Shown: positions 23,580-37,002, numbered from the stretch's first letter. The stretch: 64,000 nt of DNA from Synaphobranchus kaupii (GCA_029718625.1 CM056377.1:105288585-105352584), one strand, 5' to 3'. Program-made: numbers and translations. The notes: a model not told the origin generated them from the letters alone.

Positions 23580-26500
23580 CTAAAAATATTATATGTTAAC
23601 TTAGGGTGAGGTGTTAAAGAGAAATAAATCAAAGCATGTAAAAGTGGGCTACGTTCACCCCATTAAAATTAGTTTAAGCTGCAGTTATGAAGATTTATAT
23701 AATTTATAATTTAGCTAATACTAAGGCTAAGGACAATCGTTTTAAAAAATGAAACTTCACACTTCTCCACTAAAAACTACAGTGAAACAAATGTTGCTCT
23801 ATTGTTTTTACAATGTTTTATGATATTTTTTGACTAAAATAAAGTACTAACAATATTGATATATTTTAAGAATATCTTTAAAATAATCTGGAATAAAGTA
23901 TGTCAACTGGAGTTATAAAGTCAGATGGTATAATCAATGACAGATTTAAGGTTAAGCTTACTTTTTGGATATTCAAATTGTACAACTGCTGCCTTCTAGT
24001 TTCTCTTTAGGATCTTTGTTGTAGAGGAAATGTATTCAAACATTTATCCTAGACTGTCAAATATTGTTTTGAAAAAGTTGAAGGTAAACCTCTCACAACT
24101 TTCTTTAATAAAAATATGTCATCATGCTGTCAAATCTCAAAGGTGACGAAACCAAAACAAAATGAAAAATCACTGAAATGTATATTTTATAACAAGAAAG
24201 ATGGTCTTTGGTCATAGTGTTAATGTCAGTTTAGGTTGTAGTTTTATACAATAATAATAATAATAATCATAATGTGTGTTATGATTTAGGGGGCTATTGG
24301 TATTGTTCAGTAATTTAGTCATTAATCCATAATAATAAATTCTAATATACCATATCCTTTAAAATGAAAAACACCTTTGCCTGGTTGGTCGACATTGCTG
24401 CTGTTGTGATATATTTGCTGTTGCTATTTTTGTTTGTTCCCCTTGGTTAAGACAAATTGATTATTGTTTATATTTTTGTGGTAAAATTCAATTAAATTTT
24501 GCAAAGTGAAGCCTTAAGTAACTGCTCTGTCATATTTTAGCTGACTTTGTTTGAGATTGAAAGCATTCCACCTGTAATCCTCTTGTATTTTAACAATAAT
24601 GTATTCCTTTGTGGAATCAGAGGCCATGATATAAAACCTCTGGCCCATTTTGGGACATTGTGGTGTATATAACAACACCAAAGTGAAATACATTTTTTAG
24701 TCATTTTTCAATTTAATATACACTGTGAGCTATGAGAACTGATCATACAATTAAAAAATGTACGTAAATGTAATATAATGGAAAACACATTAACATTGAA
24801 CATACAAAAATTCAAGATTCCCTACAATGCTGAATATTTTGGGTTAAAACAAATACTTTATTAAGGCCTATTCAATCTACAAATCTAAGTTTTTAACAAG
24901 CCTATACATTTTATCATATCCATATTCATAACAGTGTTTCACGTTAAAAACATAAAATAAAATAAATAAATAATAATAATAACAATAATACAAACATTGT
25001 TAGTTGGCTGGAGCAAGCAAGACATTCCTATTCAGATTCCACAGAATAGCTGGTCACTAGGTGAATACAAAAATATCACAACACTGAAAACCTGAACAAT
25101 CATGGGGGCATGTCTTATGTGACAGAAACTGTAATTAATGATCTCTTCCATTTTCACAGGAGAGAATGGGGATGTGACAGAAACATTATTAATGGTTTCT
25201 GCCTTCTTGGTACGGATAAAGAAAGTTTATTGGTGGCAAGTCTCATATAATGGATTACTTTTGAAGACAGCCATGGGATGTGTTGAAAGATTAAGCAAAT
25301 CTGTCCAAAAACAATAGAAAATTTCGCTTAAATACAGCAAAAAGGTCGCATTGTGAGAGTCTTTCGCTTTGCTTTTTTACCATCTGTCTCTTGCTAAGAC
25401 AATAATGTACCAAAGTTGTCCTTGGAATCTGTCAATAGCAAGTGACCTCATGCTTAGCCTCTGGAACATTGTATTGGTAGTAAGCCTCAGGCTGTTCTCA
25501 TGAATCAAGTGCATGTTAAACTGATACTGACCGAAAATAAAATTGTGTAACGGGTGTGCAGAATTACACAACATTAGGATTTGCAAAATAATACAACAGA
25601 TTCAAAAGTCCCATTTCATTGTGCCACGTTATATTCAGATTTGATGCGTTTCTTACTGTTCTTTAGTCTCCTTTGTTTGTTGCATTTCCAGATATTTTGC
25701 TTATAATTAATAAACTACCACCAGCAATTTAATAAATATGACACATTAAATGTCCATAAATGGGAACAAAGTTGTTTCTATATTGCAACCTATTAGAACA
25801 CATAATTCTATCCAATAAGCAAGTCAGTTAACAAAACATTTAACGTAACATGTCTCTTAGTGCCCATATAGTGATTATTGGTGTAATGCATGTAATGTGC
25901 TTTTATGAAGTTGTTCAGAGCATGTTATGAGCCATTTCATTATCTATTGGCCAAATGCCAGTAATAATAATAATATAATCCTTGTTCATTATAAAATACC
26001 CTCTCCTAATGCCAAATCTTAGCTTAAATAAACAATGTGTGTGTATATGTGTGTGTTTCTGTGCATTTTCCATTTAATTTCAGAAGCATTAGAAGTAGTA
26101 TGCAGTCATATTTCATATTTATTTGATTTGACTTTTGATGATTTTAATAATTCAGCCATTAAAAGTGATGTATCTTACATAAAGGCTGTTTTGATCTGGA
26201 CTTATTTATGCAATTAAATTTTTTCTGCCCTTGTGTTAGGCCCTGAAAACTCATCACTGAAAACTTTTATGTTTATTCTGAGAATAAACATGCACATTTT
26301 CTTTTTAATTTCCAAAGGCCTTTTAAATACTTAATCTACAGCAGTTTACTCAGATTTTGCCAAAGAGTTGCATTAAAGGTTGAATTGTAATTCAGTAGAG
26401 AGAATGTATACGTCAGCATTGCCCTCTGATAGGAGATACTCTCAGGAGATCTTATGTAGGAGATGGCAGTTTGTAGAAATTCCTACCAAACTAGTCTTCT

Positions 26501-29500
26501 ATTAGAATCGCATTTAGAAGTCCTTTATTGTTCCATCTGAACAGAATGGCAGTTGGAATCCATCACAAAGCTATGTAAACATGAGATCACAGGGGAAATA
26601 TCCACAGTTGATGATATCATATTGGAATGTATACTGTTCTTAGATGTACAGTAGCTGTCCTGTCCTGTACCTAGACAGCTAATGCAAAGCTATCCAAAAT
26701 GTTTACTTTCGTTTGTAACAATAAATGGAGAGCTTGGGGAAATATTCTAGCTTCTTCTCCTACAGCATTGAGGATGCTTCACCAATTGAGTAGTATACAC
26801 CCATATCAAAACAGCTATATAATGGAAAATGGTGGCATACCTCACTGCTTGACAGAAAAAAGATGAGATTAAGGCTTAGCAAATGACTGATCTGAAATGA
26901 TCTTATTCACAGTGTGCACCATAGAAATCGGGATAGACTCAAATCCAGTAAGTTTCCCACCTTATTGGCTCCTAGAATCCCTCCATGCTTTCTTGCAATT
27001 TAGCGATTATGCATCTATGCCATAAGTTAAGCTATATTTTTAATGGAGTCACACAATTCACCACCTCAATTTAGCAATAAATAACCTGATATCACAATGT
27101 GGTAGAAGAATATTTGAAGCAAATCTGGATGAAGAGAGAGTGATATATAAAAATGTCTAATTTAACAAAATTACATCAAGTAGAATGTCTATTACATAAA
27201 GATGCATACAAGTGTGTATCATGACACACAGAGAGGAATTATAGTATCCAAAGGTACTATAGTCCAAAGGTACTATCTTAAGGAAATGATGAAAACTAAG
27301 ACACTGCACAGTTATCATGTAGTTCATTGTACCTCTGGGGAACTAGTAAGGAAAAAGAATGAGACTTCACAACAGAAGAAAGAGATGGAAGCCTCCCAGT
27401 AGATGCTGACCTCTGGGGATAAGAGGGAATATATAAAGAAATGATAGATTGAATATTTACAAACATACACCAACACAATAATATAGTTGGCATATTATCA
27501 ATGTCATCTCTGGTCTGTGAACAAAAATGTAAGTATTCCCTCTGCAGACCTTTTCCCAACAGGACCTATACAGTACTTCAAGGCATCGTGCAGATACATA
27601 TTTCATGCTTCACTGTGAAATATTTGATTTGAATAAATTAAGATTTTTACTAAACACTATCCTAGATTACAGAAACCACTTAGAGCGTTGTGGACATTTA
27701 TATATAAAAAGAGGGCAGCTGCAATACTGATTAAAATAAATAAGGGAATGTGATATTAGTATCAAGTGTTCCAAATCCACTTACTGGTTTAGAAAAAAAA
27801 ACACATCACACATAATTTTAGTAAACTTCCTTTCCCACGTTTTAGAGTGAATGTCTTGTTTGTCAAGCAGCTGTGTTCATGCATACCCTCCATTGATTCC
27901 TTCTTTGCCCATATTATCTAGGCAATTTCTTTTTTCCCTTTACACTGCCTTATTGGGAATATGCTAATTACATCCGTCATGATTACTGATTTTCTTTGAA
28001 TCTTTATTCCACTGTGGGCAGAGCAATCACAGAGGTAGAACAGGAGATTTACTGCAAGCTTGTGCCTTCTCTCACCATCTGCCAGACTTGATTTAATTTG
28101 AATAATAACTGAAGATTTAGATTCAAAGACAACTTTGGTTTACTAACATGTTTATGCAGATCGAGGAAATACAGTAACAAGAAGTGCACGAATAGGCTTT
28201 TCCGCAGCATGCTTTAACCTGTCTCTGGAGCGGGGCGCTCTGCTTTTCACAAGCTTAGCAGGGGGCTCCGGCAATAACCAGTTCTTAAGCTAGAAATATT
28301 TAAGGCTTGCTGTGAGGCTACCAGATTTTAGTTTGACAAACTGTAGATGAAACAAAAGATAGGAAATTCTGTTTTGAAGCTGAGCTTTCCATTAGACTTG
28401 GAACATCCTTAGACCTTTCCCCCTTTCCAAATTATTTTTTTTAACATTCATACAGGGTGATAATGCAAATAAATATCTTATGATGCATTTCAACACAGCA
28501 GTCAAATCTTACATCAAATTACATACTGTAGCCCAAGCGCCAACACATCAGACAATCAGAATAGAAATCAAGTCATGTTTTATATTCCATACCAAAAAAA
28601 AATGCTTTAAGTGGCCATAACAGTAAATAATGCTGAAAAATCTTGGGAATTCTAATAAGCACTCTTTCTTGACCTCGCAACATTTATTTCCAATAAAACA
28701 CTGGACAACAACAATCAAGCTTAACAGAGAATAATAGAGCTCATAGCTCTACGCGCATTTACATAAAAGACAATAGGCTCATTGGGCCTCATTCATGAAA
28801 AGTTCATAAATATGTGCATACATTTATGTACAAACATTTTTCTATGAAAATTTTACTCCTGATACATCAAACCGTGTGGAAAGGCAGATTTACCCATATT
28901 CACGTGCATATGTTCATACATTCCGATTCATCGTAAATGACAGACGCGTGCACATTATTTTCACGATTAGCATAAATCCACGCCCATGAATTGCCATATA
29001 TGGAAGTTGCTAATTCCATTTACAGGTGCATATGAATTTTAAAAAAAATTTCCGACAATGAAATTTAAGTTTTATGAGCAGATGTTCAGTAAAGGAAAAA
29101 AAATATTAGTGTTGTCAGTACAGGCATAGGCGCCAGGTTTATTTTTTACAAGGGGGTGCCCTAAAAGAAATTCAGCCACAGGCAAAAAACATTACAGTTA
29201 AGCATGTAAGCATAATAGTTTTGACGTTTTTGTTTCAGTTTGTTATTGAATAGGAAACGCAACCTTCGATGCTTAACATTAACCACGGTCCTTTCAAAAC
29301 AATATTAAGTCTTGCCGTATGTAGCCTATGCAATATGTCACGTTTTATCCTATGTTCATACAGTTCAATGCATCCGGCAAATAACAAAAAAAAAGTTGAG
29401 TCTACAAACGCGGAACATGTTTTTAATTGCAACACCTCAAAAATAAATATGCAAGCTGCTTGTGTTAAAAACCTTTTTCCCTCACTCTTGTAGGCTATGA

Positions 29501-29700
29501 CTGAGAAATAATAATGTAATTTCAATCTATTTACAGTATGTGCATTTGCTGTCTTTGACTGAAGCAATTCATATGTTTTAGGCTATTACTATTTTGCATC
29601 ATTTACCGTATGATACATATTTCATGTCTGAAATACAGCGTCTAATAAAACAGTAGCCTACATCCCATTTTCTGAGTAAAAACAAGCTCTGAGACAACAA
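23580..29700. other. Long AT-rich non-coding stretch, no gene seen
   Basis: About 6 kb without recognisable coding motif, RNA gene or complete transposon. It contains short AAT and TAA microsatellites (about 24251-24270, 24958-24990, 25965-25978). A fish MITE-like phrase gggcctcattcatgaaaagt occurs at 28784, with further gcatacatttatg, acgcgtgcac and catttacaggtgcatatg blocks to about 29035. These suggest one end of a non-autonomous DNA element whose other end I could not pair. Confidence 0.5.
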
Positions 29701-29776
29701 TACAGTTTGCCTACAGAACGGTCCGTTACAAGCACACTGCCAGGTGATACAGCTGTTTTCTCATCCTCGCATCCTC

Positions 29777-29818
29777 TGTTGGATGGAGCTAAGGAGCTGT
29801 TGGATGGAGCTAAGGAGC
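29777..29818. repeat. 21-bp perfect tandem duplication
   Basis: Two exact adjacent copies of tgttggatggagctaaggag plus a final c. It is in frame (7 codons, LLDGAKE) within a short open frame of no recognised family. The ggatggagctaaggag core recurs as one arm of the perfect palindrome at 30030-30059. Confidence 0.95.
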
Positions 29819-30029
29819 GAGGAAAGGATGCAAGGAGTGAAAGTAGGTTAAGCGATTGGAATGAACCCTATAGGGGTGTAAATCAAGGTTACGAGATGTT
29901 TTGGCAATTTATCTCAGGTTTTACCCAGCTATACCCTGGCTACATTCTAGCCCGTTAAAAAACCTTTACTTTTCAACCAAATGTAGCTGTTTTTTCACAG
30001 CGTTTCACCGAATTTTCAACTCAAAAGTT

Positions 30030-30059
30030 GATGGAGCTAAGGAGCTCCTTAGCTCCATC
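30030..30059. repeat. 30-bp perfect palindrome
   Basis: gatggagctaaggag is followed immediately by its exact reverse complement, with no spacer (centre 30044/30045). The arm sequence is the same as in the tandem repeat 250 bp upstream. Spacer-free palindromes can arise by local template switching during replication. Confidence 0.97.
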
Positions 30060-33000
30060 TTTTAACTGGGGCATGCAGTCTATGACATCAATAACATCGG
30101 ACAGGTTGGCAATTTCATAAATACCCTGCTTTATCTCCACCTGGTTTCACATCTTGTAGGGCAACTGGATGTACGCTGGCATTAGCTGGATTATGCCATT
30201 GATCACAATTGCAATGCAGGCTACAGACCTGTAAGCCACTTTAAAACTAATTTTGTTCATTGGTTAAATGTGTTTTAATTAGCATATTTAACATCATATA
30301 GCACTTAAATTTTTACCAATTTAGAAGAAATAGTAGGCTACTGGGAGCATGCATTACATTATGGGTTTAATTAAACAGCTTCATAGCCTACAATGGATTA
30401 ATAGGCGTAATATAAAGTGTTTGCTTTTACAATCGTAATCGTCATTTGAACACTTTTATTAATTTTTTTAAATAAACCACTGCTGCAAATCATTGCATTA
30501 TTATTAATACTATTTCTTCATTTCATTTTTAACTGTTTTTGTGCAAGTTAAAAGTTATATAACTGCTGTCATTGTTAATGTGACTCTTCCCCACTTCTTC
30601 AAGCAAAAAATTTCAAAATACTGAATTTAATATGTGAGTGTCCCTTGTAAACATCGCTGTCAATCGTCATCTGTGCTTAATTAGTGCCAATGACTTTTTC
30701 AATGTAGATGATTGTGGCGATGACAATTGTTTGACACGTGGCTTGACAAAAAGGGCTAGCGACCTCCTGCTGGTGGAGGACTGAAGTTCATGTGAGAAAA
30801 CAAGTCCATATAAACTGATGGCCCTACTCATAACAAATAAATCTAGACTCTCACTAATTTTCCTACAGTTTATTTCAAATGTGACAACTGCACATTGTGG
30901 AGCTCCTAAACTTTTAACTTATCGGATATTTTAAATCTTGCCCGAAGCAATCACACTAAAGTTTACTCATAAACTCAAGAATTATGGGACTGAGTCCAAT
31001 CCCCATAATTATGCAGCTAGTAGGTTAAGGCTAAGGACAAGATGTAAAAGTTATTTGTCAAGTTCATGCTCAGCTGGACATAAATTAAAGGCCAGAAATA
31101 ATAATGATAATCATAATAATAATAATGCCAGCGCATGAGGGAAAGCTACCCGGGTTACAGATTATTCCAAGCACATCACTTATTCAAAAACGGCATGAAC
31201 AAAACACTCTTCACATTGATTTTCACAAAAATGAACTTTTCCCATTATAAATGTTGGACCCATTTAAAAATGATGGAGAAGGGAGCAAGTATCTGAGGCA
31301 TTGGCAAAACTAAACAAAAATAATGGGACCTACTAAAGTAAAATAACACACATTTTTGTGTTGCTTTACACATTGATGGATGCATTGATTAATTAAATAT
31401 GCTAGAAGCAGTTTAGCTGGGCAGTCAGAAGTCACCTGCTCGTCAGCAGACAGCTGTTCCCTTTTCAGTGTTCTCTCACCATGCCTTTTATGATATGGTT
31501 AGACTCATCGCAAGCTTGCTTTGAATTTACAATCTGTTCCGTGCATACTTCTACCGTACATTTTCCATTACAGTTTCCAGTTTCTCTGTAATTGACACAC
31601 ATAAATTCTTTATTTGTAATGTTTTGAGAAAGCGAGATAGTAGTCCCTAGAAATTGCATGTGCCATATATTATCAGCATACATGATCTGTAGCTCTGCAT
31701 TCTCAAGCCTATAATGAGAGCTTGGCTAATGATAGGTGGTCCTTCGGTAGATTCTTGCCATTCATGTTTTCCAATAATACAGTTTTATAAACATGAATCA
31801 GGTGGCCAATTTCTGTATTATTTAAATAGATAAGACATCTTAAAACTTTCTGTAAAACCTTGGAAATTGAGCAGATGAAGAAATTCTCTCTTCGAAGTCT
31901 TTTCAAAGAACCATTAATTGCATTTTTATCATGCTGCTTGCAACTTCAACGGGCTTATTTTTTCAGTCAGTGTCCCAACTTTCTTGTTAATAGTGGCTAC
32001 TGTAGGGTGGTGATGGTGATGAGGTCACATTGTATTGCACCTGGAAGTATCCTAATTGGCAGTCAGTTATCTCATTCCCCTCATGATACTGCACCCCATC
32101 TTCCAAAAGAGTGAAGAAGGCCCCATCTGAATAGGAACAGCCTCATAATGACATTGAGGAAAGAAATGAGAGCAGTGTTTTCAAGGACTTTTTTTTTAGG
32201 TGATCCAATAGCCAATATGAAAATAAAATACTCTTCCGTTATAAAGGTGAATGAAATGTGCCAATGATTGTTAAAATGTCATGTTATTCAATATAACTTT
32301 GGTGATGGGGCTGGAAAAAATAAACCCCTAAGTTGTATATGGATTCAGATGGCAGTAAGACATATGTGGGAGTAAACAGCTCCTGGGTCCAGGATTTCAA
32401 CCAACAAAGGATTAAAATTCTTTAAAACTGGTGAATTTCCCCTTCAATTTGAAAGTTAAAGGGACTGCCAACTCAAATCGATGATTCAGCTTTTTAATGG
32501 TTAATTGTTGTCATCCTGGGGTGGAATAAACATAACCCAAATATCAGTACTAAGTGATGTGCCCAAATTAAGATATGCCTTCCCTTTTTTTCTCCATTGC
32601 CTGTAATTGATCAGGCAAGGTTTTGAGTGGACGGGATTAATACGGACTTCAGGACATCATCAAAGTCCTATCAGCCAATGATTAACTATTCGGAAATTCT
32701 TTATGCCCTCCCCTTCACCAGAGCGTTGCAGCTATGCAATACAATCTCTGGTTGCAGCGACGGATGCTTTAGCAGGCTACAACAGTAAACAACTTTCTTG
32801 TTCAATGTGTGCTTTCCTCTGGTTTGTCTTTCACAAATGTCATGGCAAAAGAAAAACTGTTTGCATAGCTCGAAGCGTCCACATTCTCGTATTTCCGTGA
32901 GGATGATGTTTCGAAGTGGAAATCATTGCATTAGTCCGATTGACTGCTGAAAGGAGGTTAGCTAATATGCATGCTACGCTGTACCAGTAACGTTACTATT

Positions 33001-33650
33001 TGAAAGACGTGGGTCTCTGAGCATTAGTATTACGTTAGTATTATTATGTGAACAGATCTTCTTTAGTTCAGTGGCTCAAACATATGGTACAGTTGCAACT
33101 TGCACCACACACTTTCTTGTTTAGGCTATTTAGCTATCGTTTGTTTTGCTGAACAGTGTTTTCATTTCCGAGTCTGCACATAACTTGCATAGAGGCTCTT
33201 GGGCGTGGCCTGAATATTAACCAGCTTTCACACCTACCCATTCCTGAGAACTGCATAGTCGGCAGAAAGTGACACTATTCAATCTTCATTTTTTTCAGCT
33301 GTAGACGTTTTTAAAGGCTGAAATCTTGGTGGATGATTATTTTAATAACGAGAAGTAAATATAAGTCAAATAAAGACAATCACTTTTTTTTCAATCCAGA
33401 GCTGAAATGCCTTAATTCCTGACACTTTCATATTTCAACTGTAGCAATATTTAATGTCTAGCAAAACATTTTTGACTGTAAGTCTAATTATAACAGATAA
33501 ACATCTGGGCCTGACACGGTGATCTAAAATGACCTAAACCAGACCAAATAGGAGAAAGAGAAGAAGCTCACTGTCATTGCATGTTCTGAAGACAGATTTG
33601 ACAATTCCTTTTCTGTCAGAAATTTTTTTCAATGACCCGTGAGACCCACA
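30060..33650. other. Non-coding stretch, no gene seen
   Basis: No recognised gene. A short AAT/ATAAT microsatellite lies at about 31097-31128. At 32461 (after TTAA at 32457-32460) agggactgccaactcaaat has the look of a TTAA-flanked MITE end, but no partner was found. Confidence 0.45.
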
Positions 33651-33668
33651 GTAGTTCCAGCCTGTCTA

Positions 33669-34040
33669 TCCATCCATCCATCCATCCATTATCCATTAAC
33701 CCGCTTATTCCTGGTCAGGGTCGCGGGGGGTGCTGGAGCCTATCCCAGCATGCATCGGGCGAGAGGCAGGAATACACCCTGGACAGGCCGCCAATCCATC
33801 ACAGGGCACACACACCATTCACTCACGCACTCATACCTATGGGCAATTTTGAGTCTCCAATTAGCCTAACCTGCATGTTTTTTTGGACTGTGGGAGGAAA
33901 CCGGAATACCCGGAGGAAACCCACGCGGACACAGGGAGAACATGCAAACTCCACACAGAAAAGCCCTCGGCCGGGATTCGAACTCGGTACCTTCTTGCTG
34001 TGAGGCAACAGTACTAACCACTGCACCACCGTGCCGCCCC
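33669..34040 (-). mobile_element. Near full-length tRNA-derived SINE (family B) with 12-bp TSD
   Basis: On the minus strand it begins at 34040 with ggggcggcacggtggtgcag. It has a pol III A box (tggtgcagtggttag) and B box (gagttcgaatcccgg, around 33970-33985), so the head is tRNA-derived. The conserved body follows (ctccgggtattccgg, cagggtgtattcctg, gctccagcaccccccgcgac), ending in a (GGAT)n tail at 33669. It is flanked by exact ccagcctgtcta copies at 33657-33668 and 34041-34052. This is the reference copy for the truncated members at 19220, 44855 and 52010. The internal promoter boxes look intact, though transcription cannot be judged from sequence. Confidence 0.95.
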
Positions 34041-34375
34041 CCAGCCTGTCTAATCCTTTAATTTTTCCTCTAATACCCAGAGGTTGGGTACCATTGGGAA
34101 AGGGTGATTTAGCTGACATAAATTAATTGTCACCATTTCTACTTATATGTTGGTGAGCACAGGCGTTTTGTGCCAGGCCACCAAGCAAGATGACAGCTGA
34201 TACCTCAGATGTGCAGTCTACATTCCTCAGGGCTCAGAGAGGCAAAAAGGGGGTTGTCATGATGGACATTACAACAAATTACAATAAACCACTTTTTTTA
34301 AGTTAGCATACACACATAGCAAACATTTTCACGTGAAAGAACTAGTTTAAATGGAAAAATTTTAAGCACTGTATA

Positions 34376-34840
34376 ATGTTTTCTCCCCAGGCAACCTGGG
34401 GAGTCCGTGCACTCCACCCTGTCCTGGAACTCGGCCCAGCTGGACGTGAGACAGGACAGCAGCAGGGATGTCATCCATTTTGCGATCGTTTTCCAGCAAG
34501 AATATCCTCACCTCCAGCAATGGAGCCCTGGAGACCTCTGGTGCTGCGGAGGAGGGGGAAAATAAACTGTTCCTCCTGAAAATCCTGTCCGACACTGCGT
34601 TACCAGTTCAACAGGATCCGGAGAGACTACAGCAAGATGTCCTTCATGCACTGTAGGGAAAAAGACTCCAGAGCCACATTCCCCTCTGAGTACTAGGAAA
34701 ATCCCTGAGTCTGCATACTGGGACACCAGAAGCAGTCTTCTTCCTCGATCTAGATGCACAATAGACCCTTGTTCTCCAACAGAGAATGGCTGAGCCTTCC
34801 CAATACTGGTCACTTTCTCTCCCATAGATGACTTGATACA
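34376..34840 (+). other. GC-rich exon-like patch of unknown origin
   Basis: A patch clearly richer in GC than its surroundings follows an acceptor-like ttctccccag at about 34380. Short stretches read as plausible protein in three different plus frames: RQDSSRDVIHFAIVFQQE near 34450-34500, NILTSSNGALETSGAAEEG near 34500-34560, and RIRRDYSKMSFMHCREKD near 34615-34680. This is what a frame-shifted decayed exon or processed pseudogene would look like. I do not recognise the family, and chance open frames in GC-rich DNA are an alternative. Confidence 0.3.
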
Positions 34841-35104
34841 TTAAAACTTACCTAGAGACAGTACTCCAGGATGGCTAACAAGACTGGCCACCAAAGTTTT
34901 AAAAAGTGAAATTCTCAGCCCTTAGCATTTGCTGTAAAGTCTGCACCATACTAATTTAATTTGGCTGACTTACCATTGATTTTTAACCTTGATGGATATA
35001 TTTTAGCCATTTGACAATATAAATATAAAGTTTTGCACTGTCTGGGAATTCTAGGAATTTAATGTAAAAAATAAATAAAGTGCAGCTGCTTGTATTTTGA
35101 CTAG

Positions 35105-35810
35105 AACTAAGAAGTATGAGCATATTACCCAGTGTAGCATCGCTTCACTGGCTACCAATTAAGTAGAGGATAGATTTTAAAGTTTTCTTTCTGACTTTTA
35201 AAGCTTTGCATGGGCTTGCACCATGCAAAGCTTTAAAACTAGCTTCTACCCTATAAGCCCACACGGTCACTTTGTTCTCAAGATGCAGGCTACTTAGTAG
35301 TCCCAAGAATATCGAAAAACTTGACAGGTGATAGAGTTTACTCCTACAGAGCCCCACTACTGTGGAATACCCTTTCAAAATGTACAAGGGAGTCAGGCAC
35401 AGTCTCAATATTTGATCACTTGATTAAAAATATTTGATTACTTGATTAAAAACACACCTTTATGATCAGGTTTATAATCAGTTATAGTCTGGAGACAGGG
35501 AAGGAGAAGCCTGTATCACTGGGTAGGGCCCGTTTGCCTTTCGTGATTGCATGGGTTCTCAATCTCTGTCCTAGTAGGTATGCAGCAATAGAAGCCCCTG
35601 GCAGGGTCACTTCTTCTGTGATCCCCAATTGGTGTCCCTGTTGCCATCTACTGCACTTCCCTGACTGCCTGCTCTCAATCTTTTTTCTCCCCAGACCGCC
35701 AGCGGGACATTTGGCCCAAATCCTGGAGAATGATGTCATCTGGACTCCCTCTCCTCTGCTGTCCCCAACATCGCCACCCGCCCTCACCCACCATCCCATG
35801 TGAATTGTTA
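35105..35810 (+). pseudogene. Non-LTR retrotransposon (LINE) 3' end: RT C-terminus plus 3' UTR
   Basis: Plus-strand fragments match the C-terminal part of L2/Rex-type fish LINE ORF2: SLHWLPIK-stop-RIDFKVFFLTFKALHGLA (about 35135-35220), then in another frame SRCRLLSSPKNIEKLDR in place of the usual 'sgllvvPr...GDRaf', then tacagagccccactactgtg (RAPLLWN, about 35345-35370). Stop codons and frameshifts break it. The following 35460-35810 is GC-richer, open in both strands and probably the element's 3' UTR. The 5' part (endonuclease, RT palm) is absent. An 18-bp inverted duplication at 35196-35238 disrupts the frame just after ALHGLAP. Confidence 0.75.
35196..35238. repeat. 18-bp perfect inverted repeat inside LINE coding remnant
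   Basis: Arms 35196-35213 (ttttaaagctttgcatgg) and 35221-35238 are exact reverse complements around the loop gcttgca. The left arm is ordinary LINE codons (FKALHG). The right arm replaces the codons expected there, so it looks like a local inverted copy. Confidence 0.95.
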
Positions 35811-36345
35811 CATATACACAATCAGGGTGCCAAATGAACAAGCATTTCCAAGAATGTTGGAATATATAATATCTATAAATACATCAATATCTGTAATCCT
35901 CCACAGAACAGTAAATTTTATCAGAACAATGTGATTACTTTAGGGCACAATGGCAGCACACTACATGGGATATCAAATACATACAAAATATATCTTGTTT
36001 TTTGAGATCAATCGGTTTATGATATGTACAGACACGTGATGCTGCAGACAGATCAGACAGACATTCAGAAGAGCAGACTGCTGTGAGAATTCTTTGAAGC
36101 TGGTCTCTAAACTTTGGGTAAATACCATTATATTTTAGGCAACACATTGTGCTATTTTCATAGAATGGTTTGCATATTGTTCTTAATTTTATAATTTTTT
36201 TAAAACTGAAAAGGTACAATTAAGTTAAAACACTAAAAAGTCACTCATAAATACGTGGAATACACATTCAAAAGAAATACCATTAGCATATAATAATGGA
36301 AATTAATCAAAACTTGATCCCTTGTTTCTCTTTAAATAAGTAGGT

Positions 36346-36410
36346 GGTCCCCAGCCCTGTTCCTGGAGATCTACCGTTCTGTAGGTTTTCACTCCAACCC
36401 TAACAAAGCA
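36346..36410. mobile_element. hAT-type MITE end fragment
   Basis: ggtccccagccctgttcctg followed by gagatctaccgttctgtagg and ttttcactccaaccct is the terminal text of a widespread fish hAT-like MITE. No matching inverted end or 8-bp TSD was found, so this is a single end. Confidence 0.55.
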
Positions 36411-36967
36411 CATCACATTCAACAGCTAGAGAAATACCCTTAGCTTTGTGAAATACAACCCAGGATATCCAAAGTAGCCCTATCAACCCCCTCAATCCAT
36501 TCCAATAGGAGTGACAAAGGCCAAGGATGCACAACAGCTGAATTAAATTCATGAACGAGCCCCCTGTATATCCCAATTAGCTCAGTGAAAGGAAAATCTC
36601 CTGTTGGAGAGCGGGTGGTGTCATCTTTTCCCTGCCAGCTGGGTATACCACATCTGAAAGAAACAAGGTGCTAATTACAGGATGATGAGAAGAACCTAAC
36701 CATGAAAATGTCAACTGGCCTCCTTTCAATGCACACCTTCACAGATTGTAGCCTCGTCTCCGCATGCACAAGCTAGCCCACAACAAGAGGTTTTTTTTAT
36801 TTTTTATGGGGAGGGGGCACGGTGTATGGGAGGAAAGTAAGGGTTAGAATTGTGGGTGGTGGTTTGTGTAACACACTGACTCTACTAGCAAGGGTTTATT
36901 ATTATGGTCTCCCTTTATTCGGGGGCTTATGAAAGAGAAGGATAGTTTTACTTTCGTAAACTGACTT

Positions 36968-36971
<4 letters not shown>

Positions 36972-37002
<31 letters not shown>
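36972..37002. repeat. (GT)n microsatellite
   Basis: About 15 GT units in a row, preceded by ttttctgt. Confidence 0.95.

Noticed and set aside
23580..29700. Possible conserved non-coding or microRNA elements
   Set aside because: Nothing in the sequence alone distinguishes them. Comparison with other species would be needed and I saw no strong hairpin there.
32457..32480. TTAA followed by agggactgccaactc as another TTAA-type MITE
   Set aside because: No inverted partner end was found downstream, so only a single possible end is visible.
33970..34040. tRNA-like A and B boxes
   Set aside because: They belong to the head of a SINE with a flanking TSD and a GGAT tail, not to a free-standing tRNA gene.
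35482..35841. 119-residue minus-strand frame
   Set aside because: It lies in the probable 3' UTR of a LINE on the other strand. GC-rich sequence without stops is a sufficient explanation.
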